A stretch of DNA of 64,000 bases from Druceiella hillmani (GCA_039881145.1 JAYKKI010000015.1:23305501-23369500); one strand, 5' to 3'. Positions 41,188 through 53,567 are shown, counted from the first letter of the stretch. Numbers and translations are program-made. The notes: generated by a model not told the origin, from the sequence alone.

Positions 41188-44100
41188 AAGATAAATTGCG
41201 AAGAATAGATTCGGGGTTACAACGCAGAAATAAAGATGGTAAACATATAGGTAGTTTAATTTCCTTGTAACATCTGTATTTAAAAATATTATTGGGGAAA
41301 ACATGCCAGGCTTAAAACAAAGTAGACCTATTAATAAGTATCTTCAGGTAAGGTCATAAAATGTATGATGGATATTATGCGGAAGTGTAAATAGCTTACC
41401 AATCTTACTATTGGTCGATTCTTTTGCCAGGGAAAAATGCCGCCAACACCCAGATGTGATCTTTTGATTAATTATGTTTTTCGCTGTTAGAACCTGGTTC
41501 TAGGATTAACAAGAAAAAAAAGAAAGTTCTTTATGTTAATAAAATATGAAAATTTTCAAATTTTATAAAAATTTAATTAAAAGATACAGAAATGAAATAA
41601 ATATTATATCCACGTTTTAAAATTCATCATTTTAAAACACATATGCACACATACACGCACACGATACCTCAAAATATATTTAAAATTTTTCAATGTTTAT
41701 ATTCCAGTGTAATCACACTGAAAATTAATTATTTTTATCTCTATCTATATAAGCATTATTTCGATTTCATTCCCTATCATATTTAAATTTTCACTTGCTT
41801 CAGTGTTACATTTTCTTCCAACTTAGAATAAAATAAATGAGGCAAAAAAATCCACCTATTATCATAATTCAACTTATAAATGAATTTAACACATGGTTTC
41901 CAAGAATATCTCATGTCTATAGCCGTATAAAGTCATTCAGTTTATTATTTATTTGTGCAGGTAATAATTGTTATGATTTTGAACAGCATGATTTTATTTT
42001 AAAAATAATTCTCCGTTGTTAGCGTTGAGTTTCCTTTTTTCGGATGTCATCTCAATTGTTTCACAATTTTTTATATTTTCTTGTAAACTTTTCAAGCACC
42101 CGCGGTGATATATAATTGATAACCAATTAAAACCATTTTTTTACATCTTTCATAGCGAGGTCTCTAATGGTATCTTTAATACTTTATGCTGAGCAACCTA
42201 TTTTTTATCGGCGTAATTTTTTTTAAACAAAATACCGTACTGCATCGTTATTTTTGATATTTGGCATATTTTCATTGTACATTGAGTGTTTTCTTGATAC
42301 ATAGACTTGTGATACTTTATGGATACACTTTCAAACACATTCTAATATAGTCACAAATAGTTATTTAGAAAAATTTTCACATTTTTGTTGTAAGTTGCTA
42401 AAATCTATCTTAATTAAACTTTTATCTATTTTGCTCAGAATTTCATTGGTGTAAAAGAAAAACAATGCTACGTAATAAATTGATCAATCATGTCACCTCA
42501 CTTGTTCGCTTATATTTTCTACGAATTCCACGATAATATTTCAATAGACTAAGAAAACCTAAATTGGAAGCAATAGGTTGCAAATTTAGAATAGCGGGGT
42601 ATCACTTAGAGCATGCATGCTGGTATATCTAACATATGGATTATGCAGTGCACTTAGAATATGGAATGTGCGGTGCAATCAATGTATGGAATGAAAGTGT
42701 CTTCATAACAGAACATTATGTTTATGTTGCATGACGGTACGGTCAACGTGTTGAAAAACACGAAGGTGTATTAATTGAAAATGAAATATTTTAAATGTCA
42801 AAGGATTTGAAACAAAATATCTGCGTATATTTAAATATTCACTTGAAAACTTTTCCTAATTAATCACCTAAATTAAGTATATTTAGATAAGTAAATAGCT
42901 TTGCATCTAAATTATTGACAAGTGGATATGATGCAATTTAACTTGACCCTATAATTTTGTTATTTTAACGTACGTCAGGGAAATTCATTTACTTTTCCGC
43001 AAGTTAGTTAAATTTGCAAAGTAGTTACTGGGTCATTTCGACGAGCAGATATTGTCGCAAGCAGAAGAGAATAACTCATTGTCGACAAAATGAGGCCGCG
43101 AGTGAAAAAGTTTTGTTGGCTTGATTTATTTTTTCTACGATGGAAGTTGGGGATTGTTAAAATTTTGAAGAAAATTATTAGGGCGGCGATTTTTTTTGCA
43201 AAGCCTTTTACGTTGTTTCCGCTTTTTTAATCCGATATACTTATAATTATGGTTGCTACTTGATTTTATTGTCAATTTTAATATATTTTCGGTTAGTATA
43301 TACAAATATCTGTCTTTGACTAAAGAATAAATTGATAATGCAGGTTTACGAGGATTTTGGTCGTCATAAAGTACTCTTTATATTTTAAACAAACTAAGAA
43401 TTAGTAGTGATCCCATTATGAAATTCAATACCATTTCAGGGCCATTTTTCAAATAATTTAATCGCATACAAATATCTTGAATATAATTCACTTAAATGTT
43501 ATGGGATATAACAATCACATCTATATTTACAAAAACGGAGGAAAAAGCTAAACATATCTGTAATTTTATGAATATTACCAAAATATTAAAAAAAGACTAT
43601 ATTATTCACAGACGGTATTATGAAAAACAAACATCCACGCTTCGTACGAAAGTTATAGAAACTAGCACAAAGAGTAAAACTCAAGATATTAGGGTCTAAA
43701 GGTCAAGGACACTGGTTCTTCACATTTTGACCCCTCCCATGCCCGTTGTTTTCTGACATAATTAATATTTTTGTATATCTCTGCTGCGTACATAGTTTGA
43801 GGTGATAATTTTACAATTTCGGAAACTTTCGTTTGTGATTTTCCCTTTTTATGAAATCGTGAACTGACTGTTTTGAAACCATTCTATTGCCCCGTTTATA
43901 TTTAAAATTTTACTTCTCATTCCACTATAATACCATTTAATAAACTTCAACTTTATGAATCGAACGTTAATTAGAAAGATTCTTATCTGCATACTAAATT
44001 TTCGTAATCTATCGCCAATCTAAAACCCACTACTTTATATGTTTTTCTCAAAAACTGCTTCACGTATGAATTTTAAATTTGGTAAGTTATAAATCAAGTT

Positions 44101-44920
44101 AACCCGCATATATAGCAAAAGCTAACTCTCAAAAATATTATTTTGGAAATTTTAATGAGGGAAATTTAAGTGCTCGAAATAAATTTTTTTTTTTCAATCC
44201 ATTCACAATGCGGGGTGTTGTCTCAAAAATGTTTTTTTTTTCTAATTATAATTACTATACTTTTAGCGACTACCTATACTGAGAAATGTGCCTAAAAATA
44301 TGTTCCCTCCCCCCGCTTATTTCCGAAACTTCTCAATCCAATATTAAAAAGACTTCTCGAATCCAACGCAAATGTAGGAAAACTATAACGATGTTTATGG
44401 ATATCCTTTTTGAATTTTCCTCATGTTTTTACGCTCACGAAAGATACATTAAGCAATACGTTTATATTCTTCTATTTTCAGATCCGACTTTCTCAAATAT
44501 CATACGATGTAGAAACTTGAAAAATGGCATAGTAGTGGCACATTTAAAATTGTTTTAACCTATATATTTCATAAATAATGGTCTTATATTTTTTTCTGAT
44601 TTTATATATCATGTGGAATAAATAACATTTGGTAATTTCTGTTTTGAGAAAAAAAAACCATTTCAAGCTATTACATTGCGTATTTAAATAGACATCCTAA
44701 AAAAATATCCAAAAATATAAAATTCACCTTCCTTGTTTCCAAAAGTATTGAACCAGAAATCAAGATAAAAAAATAATGTAGGTAATGTGTGACTTGTACA
44801 TTAAAGGAAAACTATAGCAATTATCTTAAATCTTATCATTTTTAAATATGCACCATATTTTATACCTGTGAAAGTTTTACCATATAATATGTCGGATTAT
44901 ATTTAGGTCGGGAAATATTT
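41188..44920. other. long AT-rich stretch, no gene
   Basis: The frames of 61-90 codons here (for example 43,496 and 44,286) show no domain. No RNA gene or transposon end was supported. Confidence 0.5.
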
Positions 44921-44925
44921 AGATA

Positions 44926-44980
<55 letters not shown>
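44921..44980. repeat. (AT)n microsatellite
   Basis: Alternating A/T run with one GT step. Confidence 0.95.
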
Positions 44981-44982
<2 letters not shown>

Positions 44983-45308
44983 GTACAAATGTTGACAAGT
45001 ACAGAAATGTGCAAGGGGCCCTTGCAGTGTGAGGGTGTAATATAACTTTCTAAAGTTTAATTTATTATTTCATTAAATATCATGTGGGGCCAAATAACCA
45101 TACATTGGAGAATAAAAATTGCCTGACTGGAAATATTCGGCTGACTAACTGACACGTGGGTGCTTCGTTGCATTTAACGATTCCTCATTTGTTTAGAATG
45201 AGTTAAGTTACATTATCAAAAGTAAAATGAGCACGAAGCCAAAGATGATGAAGCATTATATTAGTCTCTTTTCATATTATCTTGGAGCAAACATATGGAA
45301 GTATAATA

Positions 45309-45785
45309 TACCTGGTGCTGTTTAAAACATAATGTGTAAACATAATGTATAAACATAATATACCTGATGCTGTGTAAAACATAATGTGTAAACATAATAT
45401 ACCTGATGCTGTGTAAAACATAATGTGTAAACATAATGTTTAAACATAATATACCTAATGCTGTGTAAAACATAATGTGTAAACGTAATGTTTAAACATA
45501 ATATACCTGATGCTGTGTAAAATATAATGTGTAAACATAATGTTTAAACATAATGTACCTGATGCTGTGTAAAACATAATGTTTATACATAACCTGATGC
45601 TGTGTAAAACATAATGTATAAACATAATGTTTAAACATAATATACCTGATGCTGTGTAAAACACAATGTGTAAACATAATGTTTAAACATAATATACCTG
45701 ATGCTTTGTAAAACATAATGTTTAAATTTTACTGGGGAAAATAATGTAAACATAATATACCTGATGCTATGTAAAACATAATATT
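45309..45785. repeat. tandem array built from a 13-bp module
   Basis: About ten copies of a 26-base unit (CATAATATACCTGATGCTGT plus GTAAAA) alternate with one or two 13-base units (CATAATGTGTAAA, CATAATGTTTAAA). This gives higher-order periods of 39 and 52 bases. The 26-mer begins like the 13-mer, so the array grew from one module. Because 39 is a multiple of three, open frames on the minus strand are a by-product. Confidence 0.9.
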
Positions 45786-46870
45786 TAAATTTTTAATGCA
45801 TTTTGTAATTTATATCTAATGATAATTTTTCGATTGGAATAATGAATTAAATGTTGGAAGGATTTGGAAGTATCCAATCGATACTTCTAAGTACTATATC
45901 GTACATTAGCTGTACTATATCGTAATATTAGAAATTATTCAATTTCTTCTAACTGAAATGCTACACATAGGAAGATAAGAAAAGTGGAACAACGTAAATG
46001 CAAGAAACTGAATAGCTTAATATTGAACACTTACGTAACATTTTTAAGTTCAAAGATAACATATTCATTGAATACACACATATTGATTTATTTTTGCTAA
46101 ATAAACGAATTTATTTAATACATATAATTTCATTTCAATACCTTTATTGAAAAGAAAAAAAAAATATTAAACAAATTTTACACAAGAATTGAAAAAATGA
46201 AGGCTTATGTTTAGCAATGAACTACTTCAAGTGGATAATATATTTATTTATATCTCTTAAAAATCGATCCCGTACTGATTGTAACCAAAGAGTTCCTGGA
46301 ACTTTATCAGATCATCTGACCATTTATCAAGGTACCCTCTAAACCGCATCTTTAGGCAGATGGTTACCACTCGAGAACTTTTCTTCCACAAAGGTTCCCG
46401 GTTCTGCGCGTTGTATGACCTGCCCATTAACACTTCAGCATACTAATCCTATGAGCTATACCAGTGATCTTAGTACTTCCACAGATCTTCTCATTACGGA
46501 TCGTGTCCCATAGGAAAACCCCAAGCAAAGCCTATTCCATTGCTCGATGAGTTATTTGGAGACATCTCACAATAAGTAAGGAGCAACAGAAGTAAGACAC
46601 TTCTGTATACCATCACTGATAATACACACTATTTGAATACTTTTATCTTTAGACCCTGTGTTATTTTGGACAAGATTATACGACAAAATTCCCTAAATAT
46701 TGCCCAACCGAGTTAGGGTAGAGGATCGAATCTGACCGATAGAGAAATTATTTGACTCCTTTCTCGAAGTTAAATTTACCTAAAATGACAATTTGTATTG
46801 GGTATACATAACAACTACGAGAGTACCATTCAGAATCCATTTGGTATACTATTTCGTATATAATATCATC
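45786..46870. other. AT-rich stretch with a GC-richer repeat-like segment
   Basis: Between about 46,260 and 46,740 the sequence is GC-richer and looks transposon-derived. Read on the minus strand, TAGCTCATAGG (plus 46,448-46,458) matches the pol III A-box pattern. On the plus strand, GGATCGAATCT near 46,722 is close to a B box. No full SINE can be assembled from them. Confidence 0.35.
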
Positions 46871-47000
46871 GCCGTGGTGTGTTGAGTGGATCACAGGGCA
46901 TACGGTCTTTGACAACGTGGCGCACCGGGCGGACCAGGGATCGTTTCCCGGCCACTTGTCAAGCGGGGCTGGACTGGTATAAATAAGTGTAAATATATAT

Positions 47001-47083
<83 letters not shown>

Positions 47084-47084
47084 C

Positions 47085-47135
<51 letters not shown>

Positions 47136-47165
47136 CTAGATACATTAAAGTAGATAAATAAATAT
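46871..47165 (+). mobile_element. tRNA-derived SINE, copy 2, split by an (AT)n expansion
   Basis: The head (GCCGTGGTGTGTTGAGTGG, GGGCATACGGTCTTTGACAA) is shared with copy 1 at 28 kb, as are the decayed B-box region (GGGATCGTTTCCC) and GGCTGGACTGGTAT. So is the tail (TAGATACATTAAAGTAGA, then TAAATAAATA). Between body and tail, copy 1 has about 60 unique bases, whereas this copy has about 140 bases of (TA)n (46,993-47,132). The SINE ends about 45 bases before the LTR retrotransposon. Confidence 0.75.
46993..47132. repeat. (AT)n microsatellite inside SINE copy 2
   Basis: TA runs with ATAAATA, GTATAT and ACATAT interruptions. Confidence 0.95.
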
Positions 47166-47213
47166 TTCGAAAACTGGCTTGTTCATGATGCTGGAAGTAG
47201 TTAAACTTAAGCG

Positions 47214-47525
47214 AGTCAAAGTAACTGCCATACGGAAGAAGCTGATAAGAACAATACCGATAACTTCGTCACCCCATCTGTCATTCCACGAATCCGGAAA
47301 CCACATACCGAGTGTTAGATAATAAGCAGACTGTACCCACAAATTTAGTAGATAAGAATAAAATATAAAAAGGCCTGCGAGCCGCATCTCAGTGTTCAAT
47401 CATTGCGTGGACTTCATAACGTCCTAACTAGCTATAAGAGATAATTGTATAGATCAATAAGAATATTGTATTGTTTTAAATAAATTTATTTTTTTATAAC
47501 TTTCGGTTTGCATTTAACTTTAACT
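47214..47525 (+). repeat. 5' LTR
   Basis: It begins AGTCAAAG and ends TTTAACT, giving inverted AGT/ACT tips. U3 carries a TATA box, the initiator follows, and a poly(A) signal AATAAA lies at 47,479-47,484. R is inferred to start at about 47,391. Confidence 0.95.
47364..47393 (+). promoter_or_regulatory. LTR core promoter: TATA box and initiator
   Basis: TATAAAA at 47,364-47,370 is followed by the arthropod initiator TCAGT at 47,389-47,393. The distance from the first T to the predicted +1 A (47,391) is 27 bases, in the normal range. The same pair sits in the 3' LTR at 53,406-53,435. Confidence 0.75.
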
Positions 47526-47539
47526 GGCGCCCAACGTGG
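47525..47539 (+). other. primer-binding site, tRNA-Lys
   Basis: TGGCGCCCAACGTGG starts at the last base of the LTR. It matches the reverse complement of the 3' end of insect tRNA-Lys(CUU) for 15 bases, then has A where G is expected. Confidence 0.8.
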
Positions 47540-47719
47540 AGTGGGCATCAAAGACCACTCTTGCATCGTTTTCTTCGTCTGAATTCACAAACTCTACAAA
47601 TCAAGTAAAGTGAAGACTTTTCCCTGCAAGCGAGCATCGGCCAACTACACCGCATCTACGCAGCAGCCAAAAAGCCATCGAGGGTCGACAAGGCATAATA
47701 TTGACTGACAGACATCTCA

Positions 47720-47760
47720 ATGAAGTGCATCCTCATCATACTTACGGCACATTTGTAAGT
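47720..47760 (+). promoter_or_regulatory. short leader ORF with splice donor for env
   Basis: An ATG at 47,720 opens a 12-codon frame of hydrophobic character that stops at 47,756-47,758. The stop lies inside the strong donor TTT|GTAAGT, whose exon would end at 47,754 after two bases of a codon. The best acceptor upstream of env (TATTCCAG, exon from 51,938) supplies the one base needed to keep phase. So this leader probably encodes the start of the Env signal peptide, and unspliced RNA serves gag-pol. This follows gypsy-type env expression; the splice is inferred from sequence only. Confidence 0.55.
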
Positions 47761-47810
47761 ACTTGATCATATATATTGTCCTTATTTTGTTGCATTGATT
47801 GTTCCATTAG

Positions 47811-48901
47811 TTTATAAGAATAGCCACTGAAGCTAAACACATTCCTATTCCCGTATTTGACGGTAAAGGAGGTGAACGTGCTCTGACAGGTTTCATTAGA
47901 ATAGTAGAATATTTTCTAGCCGATATGAAGTTATATGAAAAAATACAAAATAACATCATAATTTCAAAATTATCGGAAGAAGCTCTATGGACCGTATTAG
48001 GCGAGAGCAGCGAATTAAAATGGAAAAACATTAAAGAAGTACTAACTAAACGATTCGGACTTTATAAGCTTCGCGTCGAAGATCTCATCGGAGAAATTCA
48101 AAATTTAAAACCGAAAGATGATAGAGATAGTAGCTTTCATACACGAACTCAATAGCATAATAATGCAAAGCGAGTCGATTATCAATGGAATTAAAGTTGT
48201 TATGGAGCCTTTAGCACAACAGACTTTATTAAAATATATGCCATCAGAATTTTATAACATATTTAGAACGGAAGATCATGAAGTAGTGTGCGAACGCGCT
48301 TGACGACTAGATCGCGACGGTTACAGGATCAAAAAGTCAAAAAACAAGAAAGAATTCTTAACCACCATTCGAATAACCAAGACGCGAACTCACCGAATAA
48401 AATAACGCAACAACAACAAAATAATTTTGCACCGCGTTACCCACCTAGACCTCAAATTAATCCAAACCAATTCCAAAGAAATTTCCAAAACATGCAACCT
48501 CAACAAAAACGTACCTACCCACCGTCACCTTTCTCTCAAAAATTGAGACAAGCTCAGCAAAGCCACACCTACCCACCGTTACCTTTCTCTCAAAAGTTGA
48601 GACAAGCCCAACAAAATACAGACGTGACTATGCGTACCGCGCCGCCCCGCAAAATATTTAACATAGAAATGGAGGACCCTGAGAAACAACACTTTATCGA
48701 ATTTCAATTCAAGCTCAAATGTACGAACAATATTACGGAACACCCCTTAACGGTACAGAGAATTATAACGAATCTCATGACACGAAAGACCCACCAAATA
48801 ATGGCGAACATACCTTTAATGAAATTTTCAGTCGGACGATCGGACCGAGACACCGAGATAGTACTAAACCAAATAAATTATTGCCACCTACCGTATATTA
48901 G
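47811..48901 (+). pseudogene. gag: gag, broken
   Basis: Capsid-like sequence begins right after an in-frame TAG (47,808-47,810) with IPIPVFDGKGGE. No in-frame ATG occurs before 47,925, so the native start is lost or lies elsewhere. The frame runs to about 48,120, changes, then meets a TGA at 48,301-48,303. It shifts again near 48,360 into a Gln/Pro/Asn-rich, basic nucleocapsid-like region without zinc knuckles, as is usual in errantiviruses. Inside it a 54-base unit is duplicated in tandem (48,513-48,566 and 48,567-48,620; PFSQKLRQAQQ in each). A last frame (to TAG 48,899-48,901) overlaps the start of pol. At least three disruptions mean no intact Gag. Confidence 0.75.
48513..48620 (+). repeat. 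54-bp tandem duplication inside gag
   Basis: Two adjacent 54-base copies with few differences preserve the reading frame and add 18 residues. Confidence 0.9.
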
Positions 48902-51900
48902 ATTTCCCGACAATTGACGAATGCTAATAGACACCGGAAGCGCTAGATCATTCATACAATCTAAACTAGCCAAACAGTACGCGAACGAAGGAGTAGCCGA
49001 TTACTGTAAAGAAACTTTTTTAGTTCAAACCGCGCACCAAATAACTAAACATGAAGGGAAAATAATTCTACCACCCTTTGACAACGTTTTCGGACCCGAT
49101 ACGATACCATTAGAATTTTACATATTTGACTTCTCAGACAAGTACGGCTACCTACTTGGTTGGGACGCTATGTCTAAATTAAATTTAACTATTAGCCCAC
49201 AACGAAATATACTTTTAACTTCCGATGACGACATAATCCCTATGTATCACATGAGACATAACATTCCCACACTAAACGACATATTGCATAAACATAATAA
49301 TACATTCGCAGACACCGTACACGAGATAAGTTTTGACAAAATACAACACCGCATTACACTATCAAAAGACGACCCAATTTATCAGAGACCCCACCGACTT
49401 CCAGAATCACAGAGAGTTGACGTATCAAAACAAATAAAAGAAATGTTACATAACGGCATAATAAGACCGTCGGACTCACCCTGGTCGAGCCCGCACATTT
49501 AGTTACAAAAAATGTAGAAGAAAGACAACCCCCTAAATGGCGTTTAGTGATCAATTATAGGAAATTAAATTAACAAACCCGCGATGATAAGTTCCCATTA
49601 CCAAATATCGAAGATATATTTTCAAAATTAAACGGCTCAAAACATTTCACCACTTTAGATTTAACCGCTGGATACCACCAAATAAAAATGTACCCAGATA
49701 GTATGGAATTGACTGCATTTTCAACTCCTAACGGACACTACGAATACACTCGTATGCCCTTTGGCCTTAAAACAGCCCTGCTACCTTTCAAAGAATGATA
49801 AATAACGTCCTCAGACTTCGTTTGGAAGCTGGACATTGTTTAGTTTACCTAGACGACGTTATAATATACGCCCCGAACGAGTTAGAACATAATAAACGGT
49901 TAAAAGCTATATTAGATACACTAGATCAATATAATTTAAAAATCAATAGATCCAAATGCAAATTCTTTCAAACGTCGGTGAAATTCCTAGGCCATATATT
50001 AACAGAAAATGGACTCAGACCATGCCCAGAAAAGATTAAGGCAATTCAAAACTTTCCAAAATCCAAAACCTTAAAAGAAATAAAATCTTTCCTAGGACTG
50101 GTATCGTATTACCGTAAATTCATACCAGATCTGTCTAAGATAGTCAAATCTATAACAGAATTAACAAAGAAAGGAGTTGAAATAAAACATGATGCACGAT
50201 TCAATGAAGCATTCGAACGAACTAAACAATTAATCACAAACCCACCAGTACTCGCGTACCCGGATTTTGAAAAAATGTTCACAGTAACCTCTGACGCTAG
50301 CGATATAGCCCTCGGAGCGGTCTTATCTCAAAACGACAGACCCATTGCATTCGCGTCGCGTACCCTGAATGAAGCCGAACAAAAATATAACGTGACGGAA
50401 CGCGAACTATTAAATATACTTTACGCGCTATCTCAATTCAGACCATACATCTACGGTCGACATTTCACCCTAGAAACCGATCACCAACCCTTGATATGGA
50501 TATCTAAATTAAAAGAGCAAAACTCCAAACTAACCAGATGGCGCCTTAAATTACAAGAGTATGACTATGAAATAATACATAAGAAAGGAAAAAATAAGTA
50601 TGTAGCTGACGCGTTATCCCGTATAGAAGTGCATCATAACTCGGAGATCGCTACCGTTCATAGTAATGCCGATGATTCGGACCACGGATTCTCAATAAAA
50701 TACGAACATCCGCCACGCAGAATGTACCGTATCTACTTAGAAACCCGACCTTATGAAGTCACAATAACCAAAAAACCGCGAGGATCATATGATTATTGCG
50801 CAAAGCTAAAAACACCAATAGATTTCAGGAGATTTGTCATAGAAAACATTGGAGGGAAACGATACGCGATAATAGCCCCCCAACAATTAGGCGAACAAAC
50901 ATCCGAAATTTACAGAAAAAAATTTAACAAACAATCATTAGAAATTATATGGTTTAAAACCCCACGAATAGAGTTAATAGAAAATGAAGACATACTGAAA
51001 GTTATTCGCGAAAGCCACGAACGATACGAAAGGCACATTGGAAACCCTGCGCTAATTAACGAAATTTTTAAAAAATATTATACCGAAAATATTAAACAAC
51101 ACACCGCGAAATTTTTAAAATACTGCGATATATGTCATAAAACGAAATATAACCGACACCCTATTAAAGTCCCCTTAGAACTCACGCCGACCTACGAAAA
51201 ACCCATGAGCAAATGGCAATTAGACACATTTGTTTATGAAAAGAATAAATACTTCACAGGAGTCGATTTGTTCTCGAAATGGGCTTTTGTAACACCATTA
51301 ACCGATAGCACAAGTCAAACCATAATGGATGAACTAATAAAAATATTCGCAATAATTGGTAAACCCGAGATAATATCAGTAGACAACGAGACTGGATTTA
51401 TTAGCGAACTAATGAAAGAATTTCTAGCTACCTTACAAATAGAATGTCACATACCAACACCACAACACCATACATCTCACGGAGACATAGAACGCTTACA
51501 CTCAACGTTAATTGAGAGACTGCGGATACAACAAGAAACGATAAGTAGAATAGATATTCCTTTAGCAGTACTCGCATATAATAACACGATACACTCAACT
51601 ACTAAAAAGACACCAAAAGAATTACACTTCCTACGTAAAATAAACCTACCCATGAATAATAATATTACATCCGAATACCTAAAACAAATTAAACAACGTG
51701 TCGAACTCGCTAAGAAAGAATCAATTAAGCGTAACCCGCGAAGATCCTGGCGAGACATATGGGGATCGAAACTAAAAGAAGGAACCGAATTTTACATCGT
51801 CCGTAAAAACCGGAATAAAAGCAAAGACGTATACAACGGACCCTTTAAAATAAAACTAATGATATCGTCACGTAAAATATTATACTATTCAAGAGGTAAA

Positions 51901-51963
51901 GACAGACAAATTCATGTAAATGAAACTCGTATTCCAGAGTTGCCGCCCGCGTACAACAGGTAG
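48870..51963 (+). pseudogene. pol: pol (protease, RT, RNase H, integrase), broken early
   Basis: Protease: LPYIRFPDN, then an in-frame TGA (48,915-48,917), then LIDTGS with the catalytic DTG at 48,930-48,938. The N-terminal RT follows (PSDSPWSSP), with a frameshift near 49,495, RLVINYRKLN, a TAA at 49,571-49,573, TLDLTAGYHQI, MPFGLK, and another frameshift near 49,780. From 49,795 a single 722-codon frame is open. It carries YLDD (49,846-49,857), RNase H (TSDASDIALGAVL, TERELL, ETDHQPL, KYVADALSR), an HHCC zinc region ending YCDICHK, and integrase. The integrase acids are D51,223, D51,382 and E51,490 (35 residues between the last two). It ends TAG 51,961-51,963. The protein would make and insert cDNA; this copy cannot make full-length Pol. 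Confidence 0.9.
51930..51938 (+). promoter_or_regulatory. candidate env splice acceptor
   Basis: TATTCCAG ends at 51,937 in the last codons of pol. The frame that follows is continuous with env and matches the phase of the donor at 47,754. The polypyrimidine tract is weak. A second CAG at 51,957-51,959 is an alternative but out of phase with that donor. Confidence 0.45.
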
Positions 51964-53360
51964 ACGGAGACACCGCGATCATAAACCTTGATGAAGTACA
52001 AATACAGGAAGGAGAATGGAACATTGTTCACCCTATAAAAATGAACCCACTGTATGTAGAATATCACAAAATACAAACTATTATAAATGGACTAAATGAA
52101 AGCTTTCCGTATATTAACTACCTTGACAAAAAATTCAAAGATTGTTTAAATAGATTAACGACTAAAACCGGCTCCAAACGAGGATTAATTAATGGTTTAG
52201 GAACAACAATTAAGGCCCTAAGTGGTAATTTAGATGACGACGATTTAATCGACATAAATAATAAATTTAGTGTAACATCAGACGCTCAGAGCTAAATACA
52301 TAATCAAGTATATAATATATCGCAACAAACGAATATAATCTTGAATACGATATATAAAAAGGAAGAAAGAACAGAACGAATTAACGAATTAGCTTTTGCT
52401 TACGAAAAACTAAACGAAGTTTGTTCAAATATAAATGAAGCTTACATATTTGCACAACATGGAATATTACACCCATCTATTATATCTCCACTACATTTAG
52501 AGCACAGCGTCTCCAAAATACCAAAAATTGTTAATTTACCAAATGATTTGTTAACTTTAGAAGCGAGAATATCTCCTAATGTAGAAATTATATCTAATGT
52601 AATAATTTTTCAACTACCAATGCCTATTGTATCTAAGAATAAGTATTATAAGAAACACATTTTACCAATTATAACCAACATGAACAATCAATGCACTCTT
52701 CCCGATATTAATGAAGGACAATACTTAATAAGATATGTTCAAGTATATAGGTTAAGAGAATGTACTCAAAAAATTTGTACCACAGAACCTGTGAAAAAAT
52801 GTTTACAAGAAAGCCTCATCAACAAGCGGAACGCCTGTGAAAAATTGTTAATAATATGCCCAAGACACCTAGCGAAGAAAATTACTAACAGTATATGGTA
52901 TCAGTACGAGCAAGACGAAATAAGAATCCAGGACCCATGTAACCGTGAAGAAATAGCAATACAAAAATAATTCCTTAAAGATACATCGGAGTGTAACTTT
53001 TCCGAAGATATGACAGATATTGAAGTGTTCCAATACCAGGAGACTAAAACTGTCAATGAATACCCATTAATAATACATTCGGAGAACCACTTGCTATATA
53101 ACCAACTAAAAACATTGAAGATGCATAGTTCCCAAAACAAAAAAATAGAGATAACCATGTGGATACTAGGAACTATGATAACTCTGACGATAATTTACGT
53201 CGTCTCACAGTTTATCCCTAAAAAGATAAGGGATAACTTCAGACTAGGAGGGGAGAGTCAAAGTAACTGCCATATGGAAGAAGCTGATAAGAACAATAAC
53301 GATAACTTCGTCACCCCGTCGGTCATTCCACGAATCCGGAAACCACAAACCGAGTGTTAG
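51938..53360 (+). pseudogene. env: env, errantivirus type, with two in-frame stops
   Basis: One frame runs through the region, overlapping the end of pol. TAA codons interrupt it at 52,293-52,295 and 52,968-52,970, and TAG (53,358-53,360) ends it 105 bases inside the 3' LTR. There is no frameshift. A basic cleavage-like site (GSKR, ending 52,181) is followed by GLINGLG, the position of the fusion peptide in errantivirus and baculovirus F-type proteins. The site lacks the arginine of a full furin pattern. A cysteine cluster follows around 52,755-52,865. A transmembrane segment (MWILGTMITLTIIYVV) lies at 53,157-53,204, with a short tail after it. In the family this protein lets particles enter cells; here it is truncated. 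Confidence 0.85.
53246..53255 (+). other. polypurine tract
   Basis: AGGAGGGGAG ends exactly at the first base of the 3' LTR and is the expected plus-strand primer. It overlaps the env frame. Confidence 0.85.
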
Positions 53361-53567
53361 ATAATAAGTAGACTGTACCCACAAATTTAGTAGATAAGAA
53401 TAAAATATAAAAAGGCCTGCGAGACGCATCTCAGTGTTCAATCATTGCGTGGACTTCATAACGTCCTAAGTAGCTATAAGAGATAATTGTATAGGTCAAT
53501 AAGAATATTGTATTGTTTTAAATAAATTTATTTTTTTATAACTTTCGGTTTGCATTTAACTTTAACT
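53256..53567 (+). repeat. 3' LTR
   Basis: 312 bases, same length as the 5' LTR, nine substitutions. It carries the poly(A) signal AATAAA at 53,521-53,526 and the last codons of env in U3. Confidence 0.95.

Noticed and set aside
45261..45716. Three minus-strand frames rich in HYV/LHSIRY repeats
   Set aside because: They follow from the 39-base period of the tandem array and shift frame between units.
45309..45785. CRISPR-like array
   Set aside because: Units are directly adjacent with no unique spacers, and the genome is eukaryotic.
47145..47399. Minus-strand 84-codon frame in the 5' LTR (same in the 3' LTR)
   Set aside because: It is antisense to the LTR and present only because the LTR is duplicated.
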